A stretch of 64,000 nucleotides of DNA from Anaerococcus senegalensis JC48 (lineage in GTDB: Bacteria > Bacillota > Clostridia > Tissierellales > Peptoniphilaceae): contig NZ_HE578908.1 of assembly GCF_000321005.1 (NCBI RefSeq), positions 62,001 to 126,000 on the forward strand. Direction: 5' to 3'. A program made the position numbers and the translations under genes. Below the pieces are notes generated by a model, which made no database searches, had not been told where the DNA came from, and was given only the letters and a program-made list of their open reading frames with translations. Positions within the stretch are counted from its first letter, which is position 1. Each line of letters starts with the position of its first letter. Below, in pieces: positions 56,335 to 64,000 of the stretch.

Positions 56335-57660
56335 ATGGAAAAAAATTCGAACGAATCACTTGCCGAAAAACTTTTCAAATTAAGAGAAAATAAAACCAGT
56401 GTAAAAACTGAGATTATGGCAGGAATAACAACATTTATGACTATGTCATATATTCTAGCAGTAAACCCTCAAATTTTGGGTGATGCCGGAATGGATAAGG
56501 GAGCTGTATTTACTGCAACAATTATAGCATCAATTATTGCAATTTTAATTATGGCATTTTATGCAAATCTTCCATTTGCTCTTTCATCTGGAATGGGACT
56601 AAACGCATTTTTCACCTATACAGTCGTAATGACTATGGGAAAAAGTTGGGAATTTGCTCTTGCAGCTGTATTTATAGAAGGAATTGTTTTTATTATTTTA
56701 TCAATATTTAATGTTCGTGAAGCAATTTTTAATGCTATACCAAGAAGTTTAAAAACAGCAGTATCTGTAGGAATTGGATTGTTTATTGCTCTAATAGGTT
56801 TATTAAATTCTACAGTAATTGTAAAAAATGATATTGGTCTTGGACTTGGTAATTTAGTTAGCAAAGAAAGTTTCATATTTTTTATAGGACTTTTAATTAT
56901 GGCAGTTTTAACTGCAAGAAAAACAAAGGGAGCTTTATTAATTGGAATTGTAATTTCTACAATAATCGCCCTATTTACAGGAGTAAGCAAACTTCCAGAA
57001 GGTGGAATAATTCAATTACCACCATCAATTAGCCCAATTGCATTAAAATTAGATTTTTCATCAATGCTTTCATTTGAAATGTTTTCTGTTGTATTTGCAT
57101 TTTTATTTGTAGACTTATTTGATACAGTTGGAACACTTACAGGAGTTGCAACAAAAGCAAAAATGTTAGATAAAAATGGCGAGTTACCTAATGCTGGACG
57201 TGCACTTTTTGCAGATAGTATTGGTACAACTCTTGGAGCACTTTTGGGAACATCAACAGTAACTACATTTGTAGAAAGTGCAACTGGAGTTGCAGAAGGC
57301 GGAAGAACAGGATTAACTGCTTTATCAGCAGGATTTTGCTTTTTCTTATCAATATTTTTCTATCCACTTATTACAATAATTCCACCACAAGCAACTGCAG
57401 CAGCTCTTGTAATGGTAGGATTATTTATGATAGATTCAATTGTTGATATAAACTTTGGAGATTTTACAGAATCATTCCCTGCATTTATGACAATAATAAT
57501 GATGCCATTTGCTTATTCAATTGCAGAAGGAATCGCATTTGGAATGATTTCATACGCAAGCGTAAAATTATTAACAGGAAAAGGAAAAGAAGTTTCACCA
57601 CTTGTTTATGTACTTGCCTTAGTATTTTTACTAAGATATATATTTCCACTATTTGGATAA
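56335..57660 (+). CDS. Purine permease, NCS2 family AzgA/PbuG type
   Basis: 441 residues with about 13 membrane spans. FMTMSYILAVNPQIL, SGMGLNAFFTYTVV, VDLFDTVGTLTGVATKA and FVESATGVAEGGRTGL are of AzgA-like adenine/guanine/hypoxanthine permeases. The leader is short (TATAAT near 56307, AAGGAGG before ATG), so no purine riboswitch fits. Exact substrate unknown. Confidence 0.9.
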   Translation: MEKNSNESLAEKLFKLRENKTSVKTEIMAGITTFMTMSYILAVNPQILGDAGMDKGAVFTATIIASIIAILIMAFYANLPFALSSGMGLNAFFTYTVVMTMGKSWEFALAAVFIEGIVFIILSIFNVREAIFNAIPRSLKTAVSVGIGLFIALIGLLNSTVIVKNDIGLGLGNLVSKESFIFFIGLLIMAVLTARKTKGALLIGIVISTIIALFTGVSKLPEGGIIQLPPSISPIALKLDFSSMLSFEMFSVVFAFLFVDLFDTVGTLTGVATKAKMLDKNGELPNAGRALFADSIGTTLGALLGTSTVTTFVESATGVAEGGRTGLTALSAGFCFFLSIFFYPLITIIPPQATAAALVMVGLFMIDSIVDINFGDFTESFPAFMTIIMMPFAYSIAEGIAFGMISYASVKLLTGKGKEVSPLVYVLALVFLLRYIFPLFG

Positions 57661-57669
57661 AATAGGCAC

Positions 57670-57700
57670 AAAAAATCCCATCATCAAGATGGGATTTTTT
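57670..57700. terminator. Bidirectional terminator
   Basis: AAAAAATCCCATC-ATCAA-GATGGGATTTTTT, 13-bp perfect stem; serves the permease gene and the thiamine-binding protein gene. Confidence 0.9.
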
Positions 57701-57701
57701 T

Positions 57702-58001
57702 TTACATTTTATCTTCAACTGATTTTATTTTTTGGTCAAGGCTTGCTTTTTTATCTCGTCTGTCGTCTATTTTTATTACTGAGTAAACTCTATCAGCTCC
57801 ATTTTTAAAAACTGATTCTTGACAAGCTCTGATTGCTTCAAAAGCTCTATCTATATCTCCGTGAATTACTGTTCCCATTGGATTTAATCTTACTTCCAAA
57901 TCTTCGTATTCTTTCAAAACTTTTTCGCATCCTGCTACATATTTTGAAACTGAGGTTTCTTTTGTTCCTATTGGTACTACTGTTAATTCTATAACTGCCA
58001 T
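57702..58001 (-). CDS. MTH1187/YkoF-like thiamine-binding protein
   Basis: 99 residues: IELTVVPIGTKETSVSKYVA, LNPMGTVIHGDIDRAFEAIRACQESVF. These match the UPF0045 family of ferredoxin-fold proteins, some of which bind thiamine. Precise role unknown. It follows the M18 peptidase gene by 9 bases. Confidence 0.88.
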   Translation of the reverse strand: MAVIELTVVPIGTKETSVSKYVAGCEKVLKEYEDLEVRLNPMGTVIHGDIDRAFEAIRACQESVFKNGADRVYSVIKIDDRRDKKASLDQKIKSVEDKM

Positions 58002-58010
58002 AATATCCTC

Positions 58011-59297
58011 CTAATATTTTTTATTGTAAAAATCTTCAAATATTTTTATAGCTTCTATATGATCTTTAACTCCAGCAAGCTCTCTTATTGAATGCATGGC
58101 AAGAATTGGTGTGCCGACATCTATTGATTTTATTCCAGATTTTGAAGAAACTATTGGACCAATTGTAGAGCCACCGACCTTATCTGATCTGTTGTGAAAA
58201 GTTTGAACTTTTGCTCCAACATTTTTTGCATGTTTTAAAAATCTTGCTCTAGTTTCTACATTTGTTGTATAAGCACCATTAGAAGCTACCTTTATTCCTA
58301 TACCCATATTTATCCTAGTATTATTTGTTTGATCAAAAAGATTTGGATAATTTGGATGAATTGAGTGAGAAAGGTCTGCTGAAATTAAATATGAATTTGC
58401 AAGGGCAATAAAATAATCCTCCCTATCATAACCCAAATTCATCACAATTCTTTCCATAATTTGGTCCAAAAATGGTGAGCTTGCTCCAGTTCTTGTGCCT
58501 GATCCAATTTCTTCATTGTCATTTAATACGCACATATTAAATTTCTCGTTTTTACTATTAATTAAAGCTGTAAGTGATTGGTGGACACTTGCAAGATTAT
58601 CTAATCTTCCAATATGAATAAATTCATCATCACTTCCCATAATAGATCCTTTTTGCCTATCAAAAAGTGCCAAATCAAAATCTATAATTTTTTCTTCATC
58701 TACTCCAATTTCTTTTGCCAATAATTTTTGCAAATATCCTTCTTTTTTAAAATCATCTTCGATTGTTTTTATAATTGGAGAAAGTTCATCTTGCATATTA
58801 TATTTATAGCCTGAATTTAAATCCCTATTAATATGAATTGCACAATTTGCAATTGTCAAGAGATCTTTATCAATTTTTAAAAGCTTTGTTTTAAATTCCC
58901 CATTTTCTTCAAAAACAACTTTTCCTGCCAAAGACAAATCTCTATCAAACCAAGAGGAAACAATCATTCCTCCATATCCTTCTACATTAAATTTTAAAAA
59001 ACCATTTGAAGTCATTTCAGGCTTTGATTTTATTTTGAAAGTTGGAGAATCTGTATGAGATCCAATTATGTCAAACCCCTTTCTTGGATCATCTCCCACG
59101 CTAAAAGCAATTAGTGCCGTATCATCACGACTTACAAAATATTTACCATATTTTTCAAGTTTCCATTTTTCATTTTCTTTTAATTCTTTAAAACCATTTT
59201 TTTCTAAAATTTCAATAGAATTTTGGACCGCAAAATAATTTATCGGACTTTTGTCAATAAATTCTATTAAATCATTGATAATTTCATTTCTATTCAT
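58011..59297 (-). CDS. M18 family aminopeptidase (second copy)
   Basis: 428 residues from MNRNEIINDLIEFIDKSP. Metal sites: IIGSHTDSPTFKIKSKP, GRLDNLASVHQSLTAL, NDNEEIGSGTRTGASSP, STIGPIVSSKSGIKSIDVG. It is about as long as the 43235 paralogue but clearly diverged. The open frame reaches 59363, but that extension has no RBS and overlaps the divergent promoter, so ATG 59297 is taken. Confidence 0.88.
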   Translation of the reverse strand: MNRNEIINDLIEFIDKSPINYFAVQNSIEILEKNGFKELKENEKWKLEKYGKYFVSRDDTALIAFSVGDDPRKGFDIIGSHTDSPTFKIKSKPEMTSNGFLKFNVEGYGGMIVSSWFDRDLSLAGKVVFEENGEFKTKLLKIDKDLLTIANCAIHINRDLNSGYKYNMQDELSPIIKTIEDDFKKEGYLQKLLAKEIGVDEEKIIDFDLALFDRQKGSIMGSDDEFIHIGRLDNLASVHQSLTALINSKNEKFNMCVLNDNEEIGSGTRTGASSPFLDQIMERIVMNLGYDREDYFIALANSYLISADLSHSIHPNYPNLFDQTNNTRINMGIGIKVASNGAYTTNVETRARFLKHAKNVGAKVQTFHNRSDKVGGSTIGPIVSSKSGIKSIDVGTPILAMHSIRELAGVKDHIEAIKIFEDFYNKKY

Positions 59298-59339
59298 ATA
59301 ATATATATTACCCTTAAAGGATTTTAATAAAAGCGAATT

Positions 59340-59369
59340 TTGACTTTTAGATAAATTTTGCATTATAAT
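59340..59369 (+). promoter_or_regulatory. xpt promoter
   Basis: -35 TTGACT (59340-59345), 18-base spacer, -10 TATAAT (59364-59369). The ATTATAAT core could also act leftward. Transcription would start about 25 bases before the ATG: too short for a purine riboswitch. Confidence 0.65.
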
Positions 59370-59400
59370 AATAAAAAGAGTACGGAGGTAGATATTTATA

Positions 59401-59973
59401 ATGAAGAAATTACAAGATATAATATTAAGTCATGGTACAGTTCTTGGCAAGGATATTTTAAAGGTAGATTCATTTCTAAATCACCAAATAAAACCAAATT
59501 TAATAAAGGAAATGGGAGAAGAATTTGCTGAACATTTTAAAGATAAAAATATTAATAAAATCTTAACAGTAGAATCTTCAGGAATTGCTCCAGCGGTAAT
59601 TACTGGATTAATTTTAGATTGTGATGTAGTTTTTGCAAGAAAACAAAAATCTCTTACAACCGATGATAATACATATTCTTCAACTTGTTATTCATACACA
59701 AAAGAAGAAATGAAAAGACTTATTGTAAGTAAGGACTTTTTGCATGAAGATGAAAATGTGCTATTAATCGATGACTTTTTAGCTAATGGTCAAGCTGCAA
59801 AGGCAATGGTTGCAATTTGTAAACAAGCTGGTGCAAATGTTGCTGGTTTTGGAATAGTAATTGAAAAATCATACCAAGATGGAAGAAAAATTTTAGATGA
59901 AATGGGTATAGATGTTTACTCTCTTGCAAGAATTTCTCACATGGACGGAAAAGATATAGAATTTATTGACTAA
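59401..59973 (+). CDS. xpt: Xanthine phosphoribosyltransferase
   Basis: 190 residues. MKKLQDIILSHGTVLGKDILKVDSFLNHQI start, VESSGIAPAVITGL, and the PRPP loop NVLLIDDFLANGQAAKA. It salvages xanthine to XMP. GGAGG lies 12 bases before the ATG. Pairs in function with the purine permease at 56335. Confidence 0.95.
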   Translation: MKKLQDIILSHGTVLGKDILKVDSFLNHQIKPNLIKEMGEEFAEHFKDKNINKILTVESSGIAPAVITGLILDCDVVFARKQKSLTTDDNTYSSTCYSYTKEEMKRLIVSKDFLHEDENVLLIDDFLANGQAAKAMVAICKQAGANVAGFGIVIEKSYQDGRKILDEMGIDVYSLARISHMDGKDIEFID

Positions 59974-59976
59974 TAT

Positions 59977-60008
59977 AAGATGGCTTTTGTCATCTTTTAT
60001 TTTTTTAC
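59977..60008 (+). terminator. xpt terminator
   Basis: AAGATG (59977-59982) with CATCTT (59991-59996), then a T-rich run. Confidence 0.65.
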
Positions 60009-60010
60009 AA

Positions 60011-60045
60011 AAAAAGATTTCACTTTATTCTAGTGAAATCTTTTT
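60011..60045 (-). terminator. engB terminator
   Basis: AAAAAGATTTCACT (60011-60024) with AGTGAAATCTTTTT (60032-60045), a 14-bp perfect stem with T-runs both ways. Confidence 0.85.
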
Positions 60046-60048
60046 AAT

Positions 60049-60636
60049 TTATGCATTAATAATTACTTCTACTTGTTCAAGTAGGACATTTTTATTGTGA
60101 GATGTGGTTGACGAATATGCAAATATCAAACCCTCATCATTAATATTTAATGTCTTCATTATTTCTTTTATGTGTTTTTTTAAGTGTGTTTTAGGTATTT
60201 TATCATATTTAGTTGCAATAACAAAGCCTGTAAAGCCTGAATCTATTATCCAATCATACATTTGTTTATCTTGTTTTGTTGGAGCATGTCTAATATCAAC
60301 TAATAGAAAAACTTCCTTTAGATTTTCTCTATTATATAGATAGTCATGTATTAAATTATTCCATTTTTCTTTTTCTTTTTTTGAAACTTTAGCGTAGCCA
60401 TAACCTGGTAGGTCTACTAGCCTAAATCTATCATTTATCTTATAAAAATTTATAGTTTTTGTTTTTCCAGGTTTTGAAGAAGTTTTTGCAAGATTTTTTT
60501 TACCCAAAAATGAATTTATAAAAGAAGATTTTCCTACATTAGACCTTCCTGCAAAGGCAATTTCATCAAAATTATCATTTGGAAATTGAGAAATAAATCC
60601 TGCAACTTGATCTAAATTTATTTTATTTATTTTCAT
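60049..60636 (-). CDS. engB: Ribosome-assembly GTPase EngB/YsxC
   Basis: 195 residues. G1 AGRSNVGKSSFINSF, G3 LVDLPGYGYAKVS, G4 ATKYDKI. Needed for late 50S assembly in Bacillus. It overlaps the end of lon by 4 bases; the order lon-engB is common in Firmicutes. Confidence 0.96.
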   Translation of the reverse strand: MKINKINLDQVAGFISQFPNDNFDEIAFAGRSNVGKSSFINSFLGKKNLAKTSSKPGKTKTINFYKINDRFRLVDLPGYGYAKVSKKEKEKWNNLIHDYLYNRENLKEVFLLVDIRHAPTKQDKQMYDWIIDSGFTGFVIATKYDKIPKTHLKKHIKEIMKTLNINDEGLIFAYSSTTSHNKNVLLEQVEVIINA

Positions 60637-62963
60637 ATTAAGGCTTCCTTTAAAACTTCCGAAACTTTAGATACTTTTATAAAGTTAATTTTATCTCTTA
60701 TTTCCTTGTCTATATCTTCAATATCTCTTTCATTTTCTTTTGGAATAATTACATTTTTTATATCATAAGAAAAAGCAGCTAGGGCTTTTTCTTTAAGTCC
60801 ACCAATTGGTAAAACTTCTCCTGTAATTGTAACTTCTCCAGTCATTGCAAGATCACTCCTTACTTTTTTTCCTGTAAGAGCAGATGCAATTGCAGTTGTC
60901 ATTGTAATTCCTGCTGAAGGACCATCTTTAGGAGTTGCTCCTTCTGGAACATGAACGTGAATGTCTTTATTTTTATAAAAATCAGGATCAATTTTTAATT
61001 CTTTCGCATGTTTTCTTAAATATGAAATTGCAGCTTGGGCTGACTCTTTCATTACATCTCCAAGGCTTCCTGTAAATAAATTTGCCCCTTTTCCATCCAT
61101 AACATTAACTTCTATATTTAAAATTGTTCCACCAACTTTAGTCCAAGCAAGTCCATTTGCAATTCCAACCTTGTCTTCTTTAAGTCTTTGATCATCAAAA
61201 AATCTTTCTTTACCAAGATATTTTTCATAATTTCTCATAGAAACATTGACTTTTTTCTTTCCTTCAAGAATTTCTTTTACAGCGCGTCTACATATTTTTG
61301 CTATATTTCTTTCAAGAGACCTAACGCCTGCTTCTCTAGTATAAGACTTAATAATTTTTTCAATAACTGAATCAGAAATTTTCAAATCATTATCATCAAG
61401 TCCATTATTTTCCATTTCTTTTTTTATTAAATATCTTTTTGCAATTTCTTCTTTTTCTCTTTGAGTGTAACCAGAAATTTGTATAATTTCAAGCCTATCA
61501 AAAAGTGCTGGAGGAATATTTGAAATATCATTTGCAGTTGTTATAAAAAATACTTCTGATAAGTCAAAGCCTATATCAAGATAACGGTCAATAAATTTAT
61601 CATTTTGCTCAGGATCTAGGACTTCTAGTAGGGCTGATGAAGGATCTCCCCTAAAATCTGAACCTAATTTATCAATTTCATCTAGCAAAAATACAGGATT
61701 TTTTACCTTTATCCTTGATAAATTTGACATAATCCTTCCAGCCATAGCCCCAACATATGTTCTTCTATGTCCTCTAATTTCTGATTCGTCTGTTACTCCA
61801 CCAAGACGCATTGAAATAAATTTACGATTTAAGGCACGAGCGATTGATTTTGCAATTGAAGTTTTACCAACTCCTGGAGGACCAGCAAGACAAATCACTG
61901 CCGCTTGATTATTTCCTTTTTTCTTTCTAACAGCAATTGATTCTAAAATTCTTTCTTTAACTTCCATAAGACCATAATGGTCTTCATTCAAAACTTTTTT
62001 TGCATGGATAATATCAAGATTATCCTTTGATTTTTTGGACCAAGGAAGTCCCAAAACAAAATCAAGATAGGAAGTTATAACCCCATAGTCAGGACTCATT
62101 TCTGGAATCATTTCAAGTCTATCTACACTTTTTAGTAAACTTTCCTTATCTTCCTTGTTTATTTTTAATTTTTTAATTTTTTTTCTAAAAGAATCAGCTT
62201 CATTTAAATCTTTTCCTGTAAGATCATTTAATTCATCTTTTACGGCATTTAATTTTTCTCTTAGATAGTACTCTTTTTGTCCCTTATTAATATTTTCTTG
62301 AACCTTAGCGTCAATTTTTTTGGATAAATCTTTTAATTCAATTTCTTTTTGAATTAATTTATGAAGATTTATCAATTTTTCTTCTATATTAAATTCTTTT
62401 AAAATAGAATAATTTTCTTTAGGGCTTAGTGGTAAATAATAAGTTATTAGATTTGCTAATTTGTCAATATTGTCAATTTCGACTAAAGAAAAGGCAATTT
62501 CTGGTGGAATTGTATTATCTATAGAAACATATGACCTGAAATCTTCTATTAACATTTTCTTTAAGGCATCAATATTTTCATTACTTTCAAAACCTTCCTC
62601 ATCGAAAATAAATTCTTTTACTTCTGCCTTAAAAAATCCATCTTCAATTTTTACATCCAAAACTTCCCCAACACATTTTGCCTCAATCAATACTCTTAAT
62701 TCTCCGTTTTGTAGATTAAAAGTTTGTTTTATTTTGGCAACTGTTCCGTAGTCATATATATCTTCTTTTTTAGGATTATCTTCCAAAATATCTTTTTGAT
62801 TTACCAAAAAAATTTCAGATTCATTTAATAAAGCATCTTCCACAGCCTTTTTAGAAACTGATCTTTGGCAATCAAAATGAACTACAGTATCAGGAAAAGC
62901 CCAAAGTCCTCTAACTGGAACCATTGGATATTCTTTTTTATCTGTTTTATAGATAAAGTTCAT
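60633..62963 (-). CDS. lon: ATP-dependent protease Lon
   Basis: 776 residues. N-terminal substrate domain, AAA+ module with [14 protein letters not shown] and [20 protein letters not shown], and a C-terminal serine-lysine protease domain with [11 protein letters not shown] (catalytic Ser) and [12 protein letters not shown] (catalytic Lys). AAGGAG lies 7 bases before the ATG. Degrades misfolded and regulatory proteins. Confidence 0.98.
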   Translation of the reverse strand: MNFIYKTDKKEYPMVPVRGLWAFPDTVVHFDCQRSVSKKAVEDALLNESEIFLVNQKDILEDNPKKEDIYDYGTVAKIKQTFNLQNGELRVLIEAKCVGEVLDVKIEDGFFKAEVKEFIFDEEGFESNENIDALKKMLIEDFRSYVSIDNTIPPEIAFSLVEIDNIDKLANLITYYLPLSPKENYSILKEFNIEEKLINLHKLIQKEIELKDLSKKIDAKVQENINKGQKEYYLREKLNAVKDELNDLTGKDLNEADSFRKKIKKLKINKEDKESLLKSVDRLEMIPEMSPDYGVITSYLDFVLGLPWSKKSKDNLDIIHAKKVLNEDHYGLMEVKERILESIAVRKKKGNNQAAVICLAGPPGVGKTSIAKSIARALNRKFISMRLGGVTDESEIRGHRRTYVGAMAGRIMSNLSRIKVKNPVFLLDEIDKLGSDFRGDPSSALLEVLDPEQNDKFIDRYLDIGFDLSEVFFITTANDISNIPPALFDRLEIIQISGYTQREKEEIAKRYLIKKEMENNGLDDNDLKISDSVIEKIIKSYTREAGVRSLERNIAKICRRAVKEILEGKKKVNVSMRNYEKYLGKERFFDDQRLKEDKVGIANGLAWTKVGGTILNIEVNVMDGKGANLFTGSLGDVMKESAQAAISYLRKHAKELKIDPDFYKNKDIHVHVPEGATPKDGPSAGITMTTAIASALTGKKVRSDLAMTGEVTITGEVLPIGGLKEKALAAFSYDIKNVIIPKENERDIEDIDKEIRDKINFIKVSKVSEVLKEALI

Positions 62964-62981
62964 TTTTTCTCCTTGTGTTAT

Positions 62982-63007
62982 AAAAAGGGAGCCCTAAGTC
63001 TCCCTTT
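62982..63007 (-). terminator. Terminator between clpX and lon
   Basis: AAAGGGAG-ACTTAGGG-CTCCCTTT followed leftward by TTAT. It ends close to the lon RBS, so it may only partly stop transcription. Confidence 0.7.
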
Positions 63008-63008
63008 C

Positions 63009-64000
63009 TTATTTGTATATTAATTTTTTCTTATCTTTTATAGCGCCTTTTGATACAATAACTTCTTTGATATGATCTTTTGATGGAATTTCATACATTA
63101 CATCTAAAAGTAAATCTTCAAGGATTGTTCTAAGACCTCTAGCTCCTGTTTCTTGCTTGAAAGCTTTTTGAGCAATTTCTCTTACAGCTTCATCCTCAAA
63201 AGTTAATTTTACTCCATCAAGTTCAAATAATTTTTGATATTGTTTTAATAAAGAATTTTTTGGCTCTTGTAAAATTTTTACAAGACTATCTACATCCAAA
63301 TCTTCGAGTGAAACAACTATTGGAACTCTACCAATAAACTCTGGAATTAATCCAAATTTTAAAAGATCTTCTGTTGATACATCTTTTAAAGAAATTTCTT
63401 TATTTTCCATATCATCTGATCCAAAACCAATTGATTTTTTGTTGGTTCTTTGTTTGATTATGTCTTTTATTCCATCAAAAGCCCCACCAACAATAAATAA
63501 AATATTTGTAGTGTCAACTTGTATATATTCTTGGCTTGGGTGTTTTCTTCCACCTTGTGGAGGAACATTTGCAACTGTTCCTTCAATAAGTTTTAAAAGT
63601 GCTTGTTGTACTCCTTCTCCACTTACATCACGAGTTATAGAAGGATTTTCACTTTTTCTAGTTATTTTATCAATTTCATCTATATAAATTATTCCTGTTT
63701 GGGCAAGTTCTATATCATAATCTGCAGCTTGTACCAATTTCAAAATAATATTTTCAACATCTTCTCCAACATAACCTGCTTCAGTTAAACTAGTCGCATC
63801 TGCTATTGCAAATGGAACATTTAATTTTCTGGCTAAAGTTTGGGCTAGAAGAGTTTTTCCAGATCCAGTTGGTCCAAGCATCAAAATATTTGATTTTTGA
63901 AGCTCAACTTCATCATCGTTATCATAATTTGAATTTATTCTTTTGTAATGGTTATAAACTGATACTGATAGAGTTTTTTTTGCCATTTCTTGTTGGATAA
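63009..64000 (-). CDS. clpX: ClpX, ATPase of the ClpXP protease (N-terminus outside window)
   Basis: About 330 residues visible. Reading frame is open to the right edge: [21 protein letters not shown] corresponds to the internal VIGQ..AK..LSVAVYNHYKR of ClpX, so the ATG at 63986 is internal and the zinc-finger N-terminus lies outside. Walker [13 protein letters not shown], Walker [38 protein letters not shown] are clear. It unfolds substrates for ClpP. Confidence 0.97.
   Translation of the reverse strand, partial: IQQEMAKKTLSVSVYNHYKRINSNYDNDDEVELQKSNILMLGPTGSGKTLLAQTLARKLNVPFAIADATSLTEAGYVGEDVENIILKLVQAADYDIELAQTGIIYIDEIDKITRKSENPSITRDVSGEGVQQALLKLIEGTVANVPPQGGRKHPSQEYIQVDTTNILFIVGGAFDGIKDIIKQRTNKKSIGFGSDDMENKEISLKDVSTEDLLKFGLIPEFIGRVPIVVSLEDLDVDSLVKILQEPKNSLLKQYQKLFELDGVKLTFEDEAVREIAQKAFKQETGARGLRTILEDLLLDVMYEIPSKDHIKEVIVSKGAIKDKKKLIYK

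Noticed and set aside
59298-59363. N-terminal extension of the second M18 peptidase
   Set aside because: No RBS, and it overlaps the divergent xpt promoter.
59370-59400. Purine riboswitch before xpt
   Set aside because: The leader is about 25 bases long and lacks the conserved purine-aptamer loops.
1-64000. CRISPR arrays, tRNA or rRNA genes, transposase genes
   Set aside because: None recognised on either strand; the triple repeat at 27651 is only three diverged copies without spacer-like unique segments, and no cas gene is present.

Overview
The window is low-GC Firmicute DNA. Reading frames are AT-rich, TGA is used as a stop, and Shine-Dalgarno sites (AAGGAGG) are strong and close to the start codons. 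The protein repertoire suggests an anaerobic, amino-acid-fermenting Gram-positive coccus of the Anaerococcus/Peptoniphilus type (class Tissierellia). Pointers are a hybrid cluster protein, a tryptophanase with a sodium symporter, a PPi-dependent phosphofructokinase, a CBS-domain pyrophosphatase, alanine dehydrogenase, an alanine:Na+ symporter, two M18 aminopeptidases and sortase-type surface proteins. The genus is an inference; no rRNA or tRNA gene was seen.

Layout. 1-9.8 kb is a complete S10-spc ribosomal protein operon read leftward (rpsJ to secY, secY cut by the window edge), with its promoter and a structured leader. 10-17 kb holds a large coiled-coil/CAP surface protein, a Crp-family regulator, a remnant of an alanine symporter gene, hcp with a near-perfect Crp-type operator, and a polyphosphate:AMP phosphotransferase. 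17-19.7 kb holds a HAD phosphatase, ald and an SdpI-like membrane protein. 19.7-24.4 kb is a decaying pentose locus: broken ribokinase, second transaldolase and ribulose-phosphate epimerase genes mixed with an intact transaldolase, folA and PPi-PFK. 24.5-28 kb is a tryptophan-use unit (symporter plus tryptophanase) with an unusual leader carrying three imperfect repeats. 28-31.3 kb is an operon comEB-ubiB-thioesterase-degenerate HD protein. 31.4-34 kb is an ABC transporter with a GntR regulator. 34.3-39.8 kb holds a broken surface protein, cardiolipin synthase, and frameshifted pyridoxal kinase and MATE genes. 39.9-43.2 kb holds a small lipoprotein, a small SH3-like protein, a very unusual fusion of a uracil-DNA-glycosylase-like domain to a type I restriction specificity-type domain, and veg. 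43.2-49 kb holds an M18 peptidase with htpG (CIRCE-like operator), a DUF1858 protein, an intact alanine symporter and a long palindromic element. 49-53.3 kb holds trpP under a tryptophan T-box and an aroF-aroC-pheA operon preceded by a phenylalanine-rich leader peptide and terminator, a classical attenuator. 53.3-64 kb holds a CBS pyrophosphatase, a CorC-type protein, a purine permease, a thiamine-binding protein, a second M18 peptidase, xpt, engB, lon and clpX (cut by the window edge).

How the parts fit. Aromatic amino acids are a recurring theme: import (trpP, T-box), synthesis (aro/pheA, Phe attenuation), and catabolism (tnaA with its own symporter). Pyrophosphate and polyphosphate enzymes (PPi-PFK, CBS-PPase, PAP) suggest phosphoanhydride-based energy saving. 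Gene decay is marked: seven genes are broken, three of them by single-base changes in homopolymers, so either phase variation or sequencing error has to be excluded.

Best candidates for something new: the UDG-like/specificity-domain fusion (40717-42834), the triple-repeat tnaA leader (27651-27817) and the Phe attenuator in a Firmicute (53112-53294).
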